A stretch of DNA of 64,000 nucleotides, from assembly GCA_029891345.1 (NCBI GenBank), contig CM057002.1, forward strand, positions 17,172,295 to 17,236,294, written 5' to 3'. Below the pieces are notes generated by a model. That model had not been told where the DNA came from, did not search any database, and saw only the letters and a list, made by a program, of their open reading frames with translations. Source of the DNA: Dryococelus australis (taxonomy: Eukaryota; Arthropoda; Insecta; Phasmatodea; Phasmatidae). Made by a program: the position numbers and the translations under genes. Shown here one piece after another: positions 1-10,451 of the stretch; the stretch's first letter is position 1, and each line of letters begins with the position of its first letter.

Positions 1-1139
1 GATTTAGATTACAGGAGTGAAAAAAATATTAAATTTGAAGGAAATTTCTGAGTATGGCTATATATTAGAAGTTGGTTTAGAGTATCTACAAGAACTACAT
101 AATTTACACAAAGATTTTCCATTTTGTCCATAAAATAAGGTAGGTCCGAAAACAAATCAATCCAAATTATTAACAACTTTCGATAACAAACAGAAATATG
201 TAATTCACTATCATTATTTAAAATAGTGTCTAAATAATGGATTAGAACTTACAAAAATACATTGAATATTGTCGTATGATCAGTCTAATTGACTGCAGAA
301 ATATATAGATTTGAATAAGAGATAAGAACTAATGCAAAAAACGACTTCTAAAAAGATTTTTATAAGCTCATGAATAATTCTGTGATTGGCAAAACTATGG
401 AAGATATAAGAAACAGAGTAGATATAAGATTAATATCAAATGCAGAAAAATGTGAAAAATTAATATCGAAACCAAATTTCAAAAGAAGTACTATATTTAA
501 TGAGAATCCTGTGGCTCTACATATGAATAAAATACCTGTAAAATTCGATGAGCCTATTTATGTGTGCATGTCAATTTTGGACATGTCGAAAGAATTAATA
601 TATTATTTCCATTATAAAGTGATGAAACCGAAATATGGTGATAAATTGAGTTGTGTTGACAAGATACCAATTCATACATTTACAACATAAAAACAGGAGA
701 TTTTTATGAAGATTTTTATGCAGACATGAAGACAATGCTAGAAAAATTTGGTACAAGTGAGTATTCAAATGACAATATCTATAACATACCACAAATCAAT
801 AAGAAATTTATAGGCAAAATAAAAGACGAATGAAATGAGAAAATAATGAAAGAATTTGTTGGTTTAAGAGCAAAAATGTATGCAATAGAGTTGATAATAA
901 AGAAAATAAAAAATCAAAAGGTGTGAAAAAGTGTTGTTAATAAGATAATTACGTTCGAAGACTATAAAAATTGTCTTTTTAATGAGAAAATAGAATATAG
1001 AACAATGAATCTAATGAGTGAGAAACACAAAATATATACAGTAGAAGTTGATAAAATTGCACTAAGTCCTTATTGTAACAAAGGAATTATATTAGAAAAT
1101 AAAATATATTCACTGCCATATGGGTATCAAAATTTATAA
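1..1139 (+). pseudogene. PolB: Polinton-type DNA polymerase B, C-terminal part (copy 1)
   Basis: Remnant of a protein-primed family B DNA polymerase, the replicase of Polinton/adintovirus elements. The best frame, 370-690, contains GKTMEDIRNRVDIRL, the conserved segment just after polymerase motif B, followed by a palm/thumb-like stretch ending near SCVD. That is where the motif C dyad (normally YxDTDS) should lie. The frame is lost there and resumes in another frame at about 670-833, and again to a stop at 1137-1139. Several stops also interrupt the part before 370. The gene runs in from outside the window and converges on the minor-capsid gene at 1,320-2,014. The GKTME context and gene neighbourhood make the family assignment fairly safe; activity is excluded. 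Confidence 0.75.
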
Positions 1140-1152
1140 TTTTATTAATGAG

Positions 1153-1304
1153 AGGTGGTATGCATTTTGCATGCCACCTATTTCTGAAGGAAAAGTTTAA
1201 TATTTTTATTAACTAGAGTTGGTATCCATGTTGGATACCAACTATTTCTGAAAGAAAAGTTTTATATTTTATGCACCTCTTAAGGGGGGACCAGCAGTCC
1301 CCCC
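1153..1304. terminator. Three hairpins between convergent genes of copy 1
   Basis: Three short hairpins follow the PolB stop. Hairpin 1 (1153-1179) has 12-bp arms with one G-T mismatch. Hairpin 2 (1217-1243) has perfect 12-bp arms, AGTTGGTATCCA and its complement, around a 3-nt loop. Hairpin 3 (1284-1304) has perfect 8-bp arms, GGGGGGAC/GTCCCCCC. The first two sit in a 64-bp tandem unit (flanks such as TATTTCTGAA repeat) but have changed in step on both arms. The position between PolB (+) and a minus-strand gene suggests a bidirectional 3'-end or terminator structure; that role is inferred. Confidence 0.55.
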
Positions 1305-1318
1305 AGGTATTTTTTAAT

Positions 1319-2014
1319 CAAATAGAAATATTTTAAACTTCTTTAATCTCCAAAACAATGTCAATTTCAGAACCATCAAAATCAATTAATTTACCATTTT
1401 TGTCTATAATTTCTATCACAACGTGATTAAACCACTCACTATTTATTTAATAAAAAAATAGGATTGATATGCAGGCTCATAGCTAATGTAATCTGCAAAA
1501 CCAAATAGCAATTATATCAGTTTCTAAATTATTATTTTCGTCATACTTTATGAACAAACCATATACTAAATTACAATGCACATTTATTGTTTTAATTGGC
1601 TTAAAATTAGCCAATTTAGTACCAGTGACACTTTTTTTTTTTTTCAATTGTCACGTTTATTTCAAAGCCAAGAATTTTAGATAAGTTATCGTGAAGTTTA
1701 ATATCAAACTTATATCTAATCATTATTCTATTTTTCACACTGTCTGTTGTTACTTCAATTTTATTTATTAGAAATGGATAGATTGAATTTATAGTTTCCT
1801 TTAAAGAATCATTTTTGTATTGTCCATTGGGAATAGTTATACCTTTGTATTTATCAACAAAACTCGTGTGTTCAATTGTTGTTATAGTATTATTGTCTAC
1901 ATTTGGTGTTAAAAATTTTCTGTGAAAACTAATTAAAGCAATCGATTCAACTTTATGAATTATATCACAGTGAAGCTTCTTCTTAAGAATAGAACTATTA
2001 TCTGTAAACTTCAA
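1319..2014 (-). pseudogene. Minor-capsid (penton-like) gene of Polinton copy 1
   Basis: The longest frame, 2014-1616, is 132 residues and aligns with the gene at 50,552-51,271. Shared features are an LKK(K/R)LH start, a segment with IP(N/V)GQY followed by K(E)TI, and a KILGF/KLLGF motif. Fragments in other frames continue to about 1,319 and include a KNGKLIDFDGSE stretch that resembles the end of the gene in copy 2. Small beta-rich proteins of this kind in Polintons are taken to be the single-jelly-roll minor capsid protein. That function is inferred from family context; the homology between the two copies is seen directly. No ATG is visible at the apparent start (TTG in this frame). A run of T at 1629-1642 encodes the lysine run where the frame is lost. 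Confidence 0.6.
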
Positions 2015-2053
2015 TAGTTTATTCTACACTTATTACAAAAATTATGTTATTAA

Positions 2054-2695
2054 ATGAAGAAAGTCGATTGCGTGTTGGTGTTTTAATTTCCGAAGAAAAC
2101 TCTAAAAATGAAAAAAAATAATGGCGAGATTTTGCCTGATGATATTAGAGGTATAATAGTGCATCCTAGTAATCACGGAATGATGAATAAAATGATTACT
2201 TTTATTTACAAGACAGGATGGTTAAATTTTAATAAATTGTATGTTTGATCTAAAAATTTGAATCAACCCAAATATATTTAGTTACAAGATGACTTTTTTG
2301 TGGTACCCAGCAAGTTTAATGAACATCTGGCTTATTTTTTAAACAATACTGAGGAAATGATTCAGCTAGACCAATGTGAAAATAATTCTTTAGATATTTT
2401 TCATGATGTAATGTTAGATGAACAAAATGTCGTCCGTGAGAACTTTACTAGAGGTTGGCATAAAACTATTGATGTATTTTATCTTGCACAGATATATTCG
2501 AGAGTACCCAAACAATTCGTATGAGACAATGGGAATTTTTGTTTATATTTAGACAACATGATAATAATTAAAAACATATTTATAATGATTTAAAGACATT
2601 TGTTCAAAATGTTGGGACAAAGATTATGGCTTTATTACAATATATATGAGTAGAAAAATAAAAGAAGGAAATTATAGAAATAAAATTAAAGGTTT
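2054..2695 (+). pseudogene. ATP: FtsK/HerA-type packaging ATPase (copy 1), P-loop destroyed
   Basis: Homologous over its length to the ATPase at 49,822-50,515. Shared blocks include the SKNLNQPKYI stretch, the FYLAQIYSRVPKQF motif in the frame 2300-2524, and a following NANF-like segment. These proteins pump DNA into capsids. The Walker A region, GPSNCGKT in copy 2, reads HPSNHGMMNK here, so the P-loop lysine/threonine pair is gone. The Walker B segment reads IFHDVML where copy 2 has VVFDDIL. In-frame stops interrupt the region before 2,300 and after 2,524. It is divergent from the minor-capsid gene, as in copy 2. Identity is secure by paired comparison; the product would be inactive. Confidence 0.75.
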
Positions 2696-2705
2696 TATTA
2701 TTTTT

Positions 2706-2900
2706 TAAATGTTTTATGGACCTAAAATGTGTTTTATGCTAATCAAATTTGCTGAAATACTAAATTATGAAGATACTGATGATGCTTTAAGAAAACACAT
2801 GGATGTGTAAGATAAAGTTGAATTAGAAGGAATTAGTATGGGTATAAAATACAATGAAAAATTACAATTTTTATCACAAAATATGATCTATATTTTATAA
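2706..2900 (+). pseudogene. First Bro-N domain remnant
   Basis: A short decayed frame resembles the N-terminal half of a Bro-N (BRO-N, KilA-N-associated) DNA-binding domain: CFMLIKFAEILNYEDTDDAL, followed by RKH and an acidic EDK-like stretch with one stop. At DNA level, 2,727-2,762 closely matches 3,160-3,190 of the next gene (both contain TTTTxTGCTAATCAAATT). So two Bro-N genes stood in tandem after the ATPase. Bro-N proteins in insect DNA viruses are thought to act as DNA-binding regulators. Only part of the domain survives before the TA array. Confidence 0.6.
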
Positions 2901-2936
2901 ATTTATTTTCTTCAATTTTTCCATATTTATAAAAAC

Positions 2937-3014
<78 letters not shown>
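2937..3014. repeat. (TA)n microsatellite
   Basis: Uninterrupted TA dinucleotide array of about 78 bp lying between the two Bro-N genes. Translated frames through it give only alternating Tyr-Ile and are not proteins. Confidence 0.97.
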
Positions 3015-3017
<3 letters not shown>

Positions 3018-3069
3018 CACTTATTACAGCTCATCCAATTCTACTTGCTCATAAACTCACATATAACAA

Positions 3070-5745
3070 ATGGACTCAATTCTAGGCATGAACAACACAA
3101 ACTTATTTACAGTTGTAAACGAGTTTCCGTGTTTATTGATGAGAATAATAATCCTTGGTTTTGTGCTAATCAAATTGCTGGAATACTTGGGTATAAACGA
3201 GCTAGTGTCATGCCACTACCAGTCGAGGGCCAGCAGCGACAGAGGATTGTGGTAGTTTATTGTTACAAGGCGATAACTAACTGCCACCACCCCAACTTCA
3301 TAAACTGAATTAACGGTTATTGGGGAACCTATCACTGATATGTAATTGCGATCGTTAGTTTTTAGTTATCAAAGGCAACCGAAGGCCTAAGGTCTTCTTT
3401 GAGGGATGTGGAGTATCACAGAGGATGAAAATCCGGAACACAAAATATCTTGAATGAGACGTGATCATAGCAATAATAAATTCACTTAAAACTGCAATTA
3501 TTAACTTTAGTCTCGTGTAATAAAATAATGGTCTTCTATTTAAAGATTAGCTAAGTTAATATCACACATAGCCCAAAGTAACACATAGGCATGCGAACTC
3601 AAAACAGAATACTGATAATATATATAGTAATAATGATTAGGGAGAACACCACCTCGAAGTATCTACTACCATGAGGAAGTGATTGGGATGACTAGTCCTA
3701 GCATCATATACTTTTCTGGCTTATTGCATCTTTCCAAACTTTAATTTCTGTAGATCTTAGTTTATTTCAAAGTGGAAAGGTGAAGCAGTTTCGTGGTGAA
3801 GTAGTTTCGTATCTTAAACTCTCTCTTAGTTAATTTTCTCTAATGCAGTCACGGCTACCATGCTAGAGTCTACACTCTCAATTAAATCTTAATACTATGA
3901 AAAATGAGGTCTTTACTTCCTAGGGAATCCAACATCGTGTTGGCAGACAAAGAACACCTTACCACACATGTAGCACTTCCCTCCTGATCATGACTTTGGG
4001 GACGGAATTCACACAGTTACACAGGTATGACTAATTCAATTTGCACCAGTGATTTGTGACATATCTAGAGCTTTAAAATGGTGACAAGGTTTCACTGGAA
4101 TAGGACAAACATATTTAACTAAGAATGGTTCTCTTCTGCATTTATTTGGGTCCATTACTGTGAGCAAAGAGGATTTTCGAATTCTATAAAATTACTCAGA
4201 TAAAGAAAGAAAAATGGTTAGTAAATTATGTTTATATACTTTGAAACAAATTCAGACAAACTCTCTCGACAACTTTCAATGAATTTAGGGATTTTCTCTC
4301 ACTCCACTAGAGTATTACATCAATCTTTCTCGTAAAAATAAGTATAACTAGTGGATGAACAAACTTATTAATTAATGCCTTGAATTACACATACCCTTGA
4401 TGCCAGCTGCTGAATTAGAGTCCTCTATTTCTCCTAACCATATGATGCACTTAAAATTCTTATAAATTCTACCGACTTGCTTCTCTTATCGAACCTCGCC
4501 CTACTGCTAATTTCCTGCATGCTTGTCCTGCTACAACAACTAAACTCTCACAAAGCTCTCTTTTCTGGAGCTTACATGAGAGCAAGATGCGCTCCTCATC
4601 GAGGTTCAAGTCAGAGTCCCCTTGCCGACCACTGGAGCGGCCAGTATCCAACACCTCCACGCTTTCCACTCCTTTCTTTTAGCACCACCTCGCATCACGT
4701 GCTCGGTACAGGCAATCAACAGGCCACCTGGCATCACTAGCAACACACAGGGTTTCAGTCAGGTCGGCCACCATCGAGGCAGCCCATTCTTTTTGTATTA
4801 TATATAATAAAATGTTTAAACAATAACATTCGGAAATATTGGGTAGCCTCGAGAATATTGGCACAACATTCACAGCGAAATTCATATTTATAAATGTATC
4901 CTGAACAATGTTTCCATCGTTAATAAATCACCAATTTACTGATACCTATTTAATAATAACCACATTCATTAAGAGAGTATGTCTCAGCACAACAGACTTT
5001 CTTATGACAATTTAAACAACAGAAAAATTTTAGAGCTGAGTTAGGAGGTTGTCTGACACTAGAAACACTGTTAATGACCATATTCCCTGCAAATATTTAA
5101 AAACATATAAAGAACTGAGTAGCACTAAAATGGTGCTACCTGAAGGTATACAAAACATTACTAAATTTGCTAATGAACCTGGTCTTTTTTAATTTCTAGC
5201 CACATCTAAAATGGAAATAGATGAACAATTTCAAGACTGGTTGTATGAAGAGGTTTTACCATCAATCAGAAAACATGGTGAATATAAGATTTAAAAATAT
5301 ATAAGGCCTATTATACAAAGGTAAAGTAAAGCATTTAAACAATATAAATAAAATTAAAGATAAACGTATAGAAAATTGAAGAGAGTCTGTTCATATAGCA
5401 TTAGATGGAATAGCTCACAGAAATGAGGTAATCAGGGTAATGACCCCTTATGTTGTACCACAAACACAAAAGCAAAATTAAAATCCAACTTTTGCTGTTT
5501 TAAAATTATTTGATAATGATTTTGAATATGATTACTATGTCATAAGAACTCAAAGAAAATATGTTCAAAGACAATTGTATAGAAATGAAGATAGGCATCC
5601 AAATTGCAAAGAATTTTTGAGATTTGATTATATTCCAAATTCTATAAATTTATACCAAAGAATGAAAGAAACATTTAATGCTCACATTGATTGTTATTGT
5701 AACTATTTTTATATTGTTGGGAATAATTATACTCAGTAACAATTG
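3070..5745 (+). pseudogene. Second Bro-N gene with C-terminal domain, split by an insertion
   Basis: The N-terminal part (3070-3205) contains an MNNTNLFTVVNE start, then in a shifted frame VFIDENNNPWFCANQIAGIL, a classic Bro-N opening. The coding sequence is then interrupted by a 1.85-kb insertion and resumes at 5,063 with LPEGIQNITKFANEPGLF and QDWLYEEVLPSIRKHGEY, the diagnostic second half of Bro-N. Farther on (5,400-5,700), frames with VMTPYVVPQTQ, YYVIRTQRKYVQRQLYR and DYIPNSINLYQRMKE resemble the C-terminal domain found in BRO/MSV199-type viral proteins. Breaks seen: a frameshift near 3,124, stops at about 5,190 and 5,292, and several later. The likely role is DNA binding or gene regulation in the virus; this is family knowledge, not shown here. 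Confidence 0.7.
3206..5058. mobile_element. 1.85-kb insertion with TG...CA ends and CTAG target duplication
   Basis: The Bro-N reading frame stops matching at 3,205 and resumes at 5,063. The intervening segment starts TGTCA and ends TGACA and is flanked on both sides by CTAG (3202-3205 and 5059-5062). Counting CTAG once keeps the Bro-N frame in register, which supports a 4-bp target-site duplication. Beyond the 5-bp ends, similarity between the termini is weak. The interior is non-coding and more GC-rich around 4,470-4,780, with TATATAATAAAA at 4,800-4,811. A solo LTR (TG...CA, 4-bp duplication) fits well; a non-autonomous Ginger-like DNA transposon is an alternative. Confidence 0.75.
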
Positions 5746-5826
5746 ACTAATTAAATGAATAATCTTTGTCAAATTGAGTAAGAAGCTAATTTTAAATAAT
5801 ATATAAAGTATTTGTATCAGAATCAG

Positions 5827-5847
5827 GTGTCGGTAAAACACCGACAC
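5827..5847. terminator. Hairpin between Bro-N gene and integrase
   Basis: Perfect 8-bp arms GTGTCGGT/ACCGACAC around a 5-nt loop. It lies exactly between the end of the plus-strand Bro-N gene and the end of the minus-strand integrase, the same kind of convergent junction as at 1,153-1,304. Terminator or 3'-end function is inferred from position. Confidence 0.45.
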
Positions 5848-5890
5848 TTAGTGCTGGGTCCCAACTTGACTATCATAATGGTAAAGCAAT

Positions 5891-6880
5891 TTACAAAACA
5901 TCTGTTTTATTAATCCAAGAGTTGTGAGAATTATCAAAACCCAACCATTCTACATAATTTTGTCACCTTTGGTTTTTAAGACTTTTTGAACCAAATATTC
6001 ATTTGGATAGTCAGTTTTCATAATTTCATAGTAATAAAAACTATCCATTATTTCTTATCCTTTAGTGTCTTTCAGCTTGTAAGTTGGTATATCATAATTT
6101 AAAACTTTACAAATAGTAAACAAATCCGTTGACCAATTAGCAGTATATAACCCTTCTCGAAAACTTTCTTTAGTTTGCTTACACGAACGACATCGCTAAC
6201 TTTGAATTTCGGTTTAGTAATGGTGACTACAAAATATTTTTGCATTAAATTTTTTCACGTTTTTTATTAACATCAATTGGCTTTATACCAATAGTTCTGT
6301 GTTTTGTGTTGTATTCTTTCACTAATTCATCCAATATATTTACCCATTTATAGTTTCCATTCAAAGCAAGTTTCTTCCACATTTTATTTTTCAAAGTTCG
6401 ATTAAATCTTTCAACAAGACTAGCTTTTAGTTTGCTGAATGTAGAATAATGCTTGATGTTATATTTTTGCATTAGTTCTTTAAATGTTTTATTATAAAAT
6501 TCTGTGCCATTATCAATTTGAAAATTATTTGGTTTCTTTTCATCGAAATATTTTCCAGAGAATTTGCTACATTATTGGCTGTTATATCTTTAATTGGTAT
6601 AACAAATGCATATTTTGAGAAAACATCAATAATTTTATAATCTATTTGTTACCATTATTCACATGATATATTCCATTCAAATTTCCAGTATTCATCTCTA
6701 AAAGATCAATTTGTCATAAATCATCAATTCCATACAAAATTACTTTACTCTGAAAAATTTTTCCAGCAAATTTAAATAAATCATTAATTATGCCTTCTCT
6801 CACATTGGGCAATTTTTTTTAAACTGTTGATTTATTATAATTGCATATTGAACATTTACTTTTCTGAACTAATCGCCTAT
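5891..6880 (-). pseudogene. INT: Retroviral-type integrase with chromodomain (copy 1)
   Basis: Polinton c-integrase, the DDE enzyme that inserts the element. The open frame 6472-6245 carries the third catalytic region, VERFNRTLKNKMW, then NGNYKW and a NTKHRTIGIKPIDV stretch typical of this family. Upstream, in broken frames, are the first catalytic region (GIDDL...IDLLEMN, aspartate kept) and the second (QIDNGTEFYNK, aspartate kept). Downstream is a chromodomain, YLVQKVLKTKGDKI followed by WLGFDNSHNSWI, ending at the stop 5891-5893. Multiple stops and shifts separate these blocks. The gene lies between the Bro-N gene and the fibre-like gene, a different place from copy 2. Confidence 0.85.
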
Positions 6881-6975
6881 TTTTTTGTATTTTCAGTTCG
6901 TATGTTATTATTCTTAGTGATGTTCTTGCACTTCAAACACCAAGTATTGTTCATTAAATTCATTATAGTTTATAT

Positions 6976-8110
6976 TCATTCTTTATAGTTCACGAATATT
7001 CTTATTGATGCCACGATGCCATCAGAATATTCAGATAATTTATCTTTTTTTATTTTAAAATATAAATTATCAGTTTTATTAATACCAAAAGTCTTACTGT
7101 GATCTATTTTTGTACTTTCCTTAATATCAGTCATATCTTTATTGGATAAATTAACATTAACAGTAAAAACCATTTTATAAACAGTGCAATCAATTTAAAA
7201 AGTAAAGAAATTTTGATTATTATCTAAGTGGAAAATATTATTAGATTTATCCCACCTTGCATGCAAATAAAATATATGAAATTTTCTTCCATGCTTTTTT
7301 CAACTTCTTCCTTAACAATTGTATCACAGTAATCCACAACTGATTGATATAAATTTTGTAATTTAACATATGTTTCTTGATAAATAGCTTTTGCTTTTTT
7401 CAACTTGCAAATCAACACATTTATCTCAATAATTAAAAACTGATTGGCTTAAATGTTGTAATTTATCATCGAAATATCTTTTATTGGCCGCATCTTAACC
7501 ATTTACAGGATCAGCCATATTATTAATTATACGATCTTGAATAGAAACATATTCTGTTATGTGAACACAAACTTTACTTATTTGATCTCGTAAAGCAGAA
7601 GAAATGATATTGTATTTTGAATTTACATGTGATTTTAAATCAGAAACACTAGTATTGTATTTTGATTCGACATTGTTTTTTAATTCATAGTTAGAAAAAA
7701 TAGCTTTATATTTTGAATTTACATCTTTTTTAATGTCTGTTTTGCATTACTTATTCGTTTTATACAATCAAAAATAGCATTACTTAATTGTAAATTTATA
7801 TCTTCTTTTAGAGCATAGTCAGAAACAACAGTATTAAATATTTTGAATCTACATCCTTTTTTAATGCATAATCTGCTATATGTATTTTGAAATATCTTTT
7901 ATTGACCCCATCTCTATTATCTTTAGGTTCATCTATATTAACAATTCTACATCCTAGAAATGATGCATGCGATTTTGTGTAATCAAAATAGTAAGCTAGT
8001 CACTTTGTATAGAAGAAACATTGTGGAATTTCATTGTGAATCTACATATGATTTTAATGCATAAGCACTAGTGTCAAAATTTTTATTTGAAAATTTGATT
8101 CATGGTTTCC
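6976..8110 (-). pseudogene. Fibre-like gene with heptad/NSKY repeats (copy 1)
   Basis: Broken minus-strand frames encode recurring units of about 20 residues built around V(N/E)SKY, for example KKDVNSKYKAIFSNYELKNN and ESKYN, VNSKYNIISS farther on. These are followed by NMADPVNG, a stop, then DAANKRYFDD. The pattern DPxxxxDAxxxxYxD is common just before trimeric phage-type tail-fibre stalks and recurs in copy 2 (VGDPIAPMDAINLEYY). The last open piece (7173-6976, 65 residues) could be the C-terminal head. An adhesin/fibre role is inferred; repeats and motif are seen. At least four stops or shifts interrupt it. It follows the protease on the same strand, as in copy 2. Confidence 0.5.
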
Positions 8111-8149
8111 CAAATATATCTGTAATTTAACACCATAGAAACTATACCA

Positions 8150-8596
<447 letters not shown>

Positions 8597-8653
8597 ATAA
8601 ACATTTCAAAAAATTTTAATATTTAATTTCTTATATATTTTTCAGTATCGACA

Positions 8654-9071
8654 TTAGATAGTGGGTATATATTCAATTTTTTTTACCTTCCTCTTTTTTT
8701 CTGCAGCTATGCCACTTCCATCTTTATTTTCCATTGCCAAATTGTGCCTTTGTTGTTCTTCTAATAATTTTCTATGTTTATTAACTTGATCAACATTACT
8801 GGCAATTGCACTACCTACTCCTATTAAACCACTGAGTGCCCTCAAAGCAGCAAGTACGATGGGAATAACTCCTCCATGAAGTTAAACAACTTCCAGATTT
8901 TTCTTTGGCCAACTTTTTGACTGTAGGCAATGATTAAGTTAATTTGAAACTTTTATCTTCTTTCAAATGTTAATTTTTCCTCGCAATTAGATCATCTGTT
9001 AAAAATTTGTCTAGACCCAAATATTTTAATTCCTCAGAGGGAATATTGAAAGTTATATTTGTTATCTTCAT
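8654..9071 (-). pseudogene. Small Gly/Ala-rich virion-core-like protein (copy 1)
   Basis: Match to 48,187-48,594. The start MKITNITFNIPSEELKYLGL is followed by a basic middle with the LPTVKKLAKEKSG segment. A small-residue hydrophobic stretch follows (ALRALSGLIGVGSAIAS), then a charged tail with EEQQRHNLAMENKDG and a Lys/Arg end (frame 8845-8654). The layout, with a hydrophobic small-residue patch between basic regions, recalls adenovirus-type core or membrane-lytic minor proteins. That comparison is inference. Two stops and one frameshift interrupt the first half. Confidence 0.5.
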
Positions 9072-9196
9072 TTATAAGTAAAAAGAAATAAATAATCAAT
9101 AAAACATTTTCATGCCCCAACCTAAATTTCTTTTTGTAAACATAGTTGAGGTAACAGCAGCAGATGCAATTATTTCTCCAATTGGAATAGCTTTAT

Positions 9197-9559
9197 TTAT
9201 CGTAATTTCTTTTGCTTCTTTTTGGAAAATTTTCTAGCATCTTGCCTAGATTCTAAATCTTTATACCCTCTATATGCAATATCGTGATATTTCCAAGCTT
9301 CATCTAATTTGTTTATTCCTGAGTCTTATCTTTCCAATCTTTCATTAATTTTTGTAAATGGTTCACAATAATTATAACCAGGCAAATTCATTTCGGGTGA
9401 ATTTAAATTATTCAATGCCTAATTTATAATACCTTTTCCATGGTGTTCAGAATTACAAAATAAGTGAGGAATTACATTTAAAACTCTTATTAGATATGGT
9501 ATTCCTTTTTTTTTATTGTTAACAACAAAATCATAAAATTTATTGTTCAACATATTCAT
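9197..9559 (-). pseudogene. Phospholipase A2-like protein (copy 1)
   Basis: Starts with MNMLNNKF as in copy 2 and contains NLPGYNYCEPFTKINERLER, a stop, then DSGINKLDEAWKYHDIAYRG. Viral PLA2-like domains (best known from parvovirus VP1) combine a calcium loop YxGxGT with a catalytic HD pair. The HD pair is present here in YHDIAY, but the loop reads YCEPFT, so the glycines are lost. The tail is Lys/Arg-rich (SKKKQKKLR). In viruses the domain is thought to help breach endosomal membranes. The stop between the two motifs and the loop change make this copy dead. Confidence 0.75.
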
Positions 9560-9599
9560 TTTACTTACTTTTTCATTGTAATGATTTTTGTTTCCAGTA

Positions 9600-10400
9600 T
9601 TTTCATCGCCATGATAAATAATAATCTATCAATTAAATTGCTAACATCATCTATCCAAAAATGTTCTTTTGGCAAACTATTGTATTTTTATACTTTCTCC
9701 AGATCTATTAGTTCCTGGAGCTGATTTTGATTGTAAATTTTGTGTATATTGTTTATAAATTGGTTTAATTATATTTTTGTATTTCCAACATCTATTCGAG
9801 TTTATTTCCCTTTTTGGATTATATTCTTGGAATGCAACATTGTTATCTAAAACATTTTTTGTGTAGTTGGCATAGTCATTATCTGTGAAATTATCCTCAA
9901 GACCTTCTTTTTCTTTTGTTAACAAATTAGAAAGCCATTCTGTTAGTGCATATTCTTTATTTTTAACACATATTTTATCATCATCTATCTTCACTTTTGT
10001 ATCTCCAATGTAAAAATTATGTCCATCATCTCGTAAACCATATTGAGTATCAATAACATTTTTCGTTTTGAAATTTATTTTCCGAGATATATAGTAGAAA
10101 CACCTGCTATAGGCAGCAAGTTTTTCAATGGTACAATGCCCATTTGCTCTTCTGCATTTGGAGATTTCGAAAATAGTTCTCTTTCAAATTATGTTTCTTC
10201 TGGTGTTTGTGGATAATCTAAATTTTTTACTGCTGCTGAAACTAATGTGTTTATTAAATTTCTACTTTCTTCACTTATATGTTCTAATTTTTTGCTAATA
10301 TTTTGTAGTTCGTCAATTAGTGACCAGTTCTTTCTTCTTGTTTTTTTTTTTTTTTTCATAATCTGTCTCATGGTGCATTTTATAGTTTTTATATCTTTAA
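9600..10400 (-). pseudogene. Accessory gene of Polinton late block, unknown function (copy 1)
   Basis: The open part, 9994-9677, encodes LTEWLSNLLTKEKEG, then DNDYANYTKNVLDNNVAFQE and WKYKNIIKPIYKQ. The same order appears in copy 2 (47,376-47,603: LMKLLTSK, DYNATDYEHYSRIL, WKIIVKPIYDSI). Upstream the frame 10500-10189 gives a basic, Lys-rich segment and a helical LINTLVSAAVKNLDYP piece. The type is widespread in arthropod genomes next to Polinton genes and may be the family catalogued as DUF8207 (recalled, not checked). No function is known to me. The product is broken by frameshifts and starts back-to-back with the capsid gene at 10,452. Confidence 0.55.
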
Positions 10401-10404
10401 ATGA

Positions 10405-10451
10405 GTATTCTTTGTTTCTTTGAATTATATATATATATTTTTTACTTATAA
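10405..10451. promoter_or_regulatory. Divergent AT-rich promoter region
   Basis: Short spacer between the minus-strand accessory gene and the plus-strand capsid gene, with a TATATATATATTTTTT tract at 10,428-10,443 just ahead of the capsid ATG (10,452). A shared divergent promoter is likely from geometry only. Confidence 0.3.
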
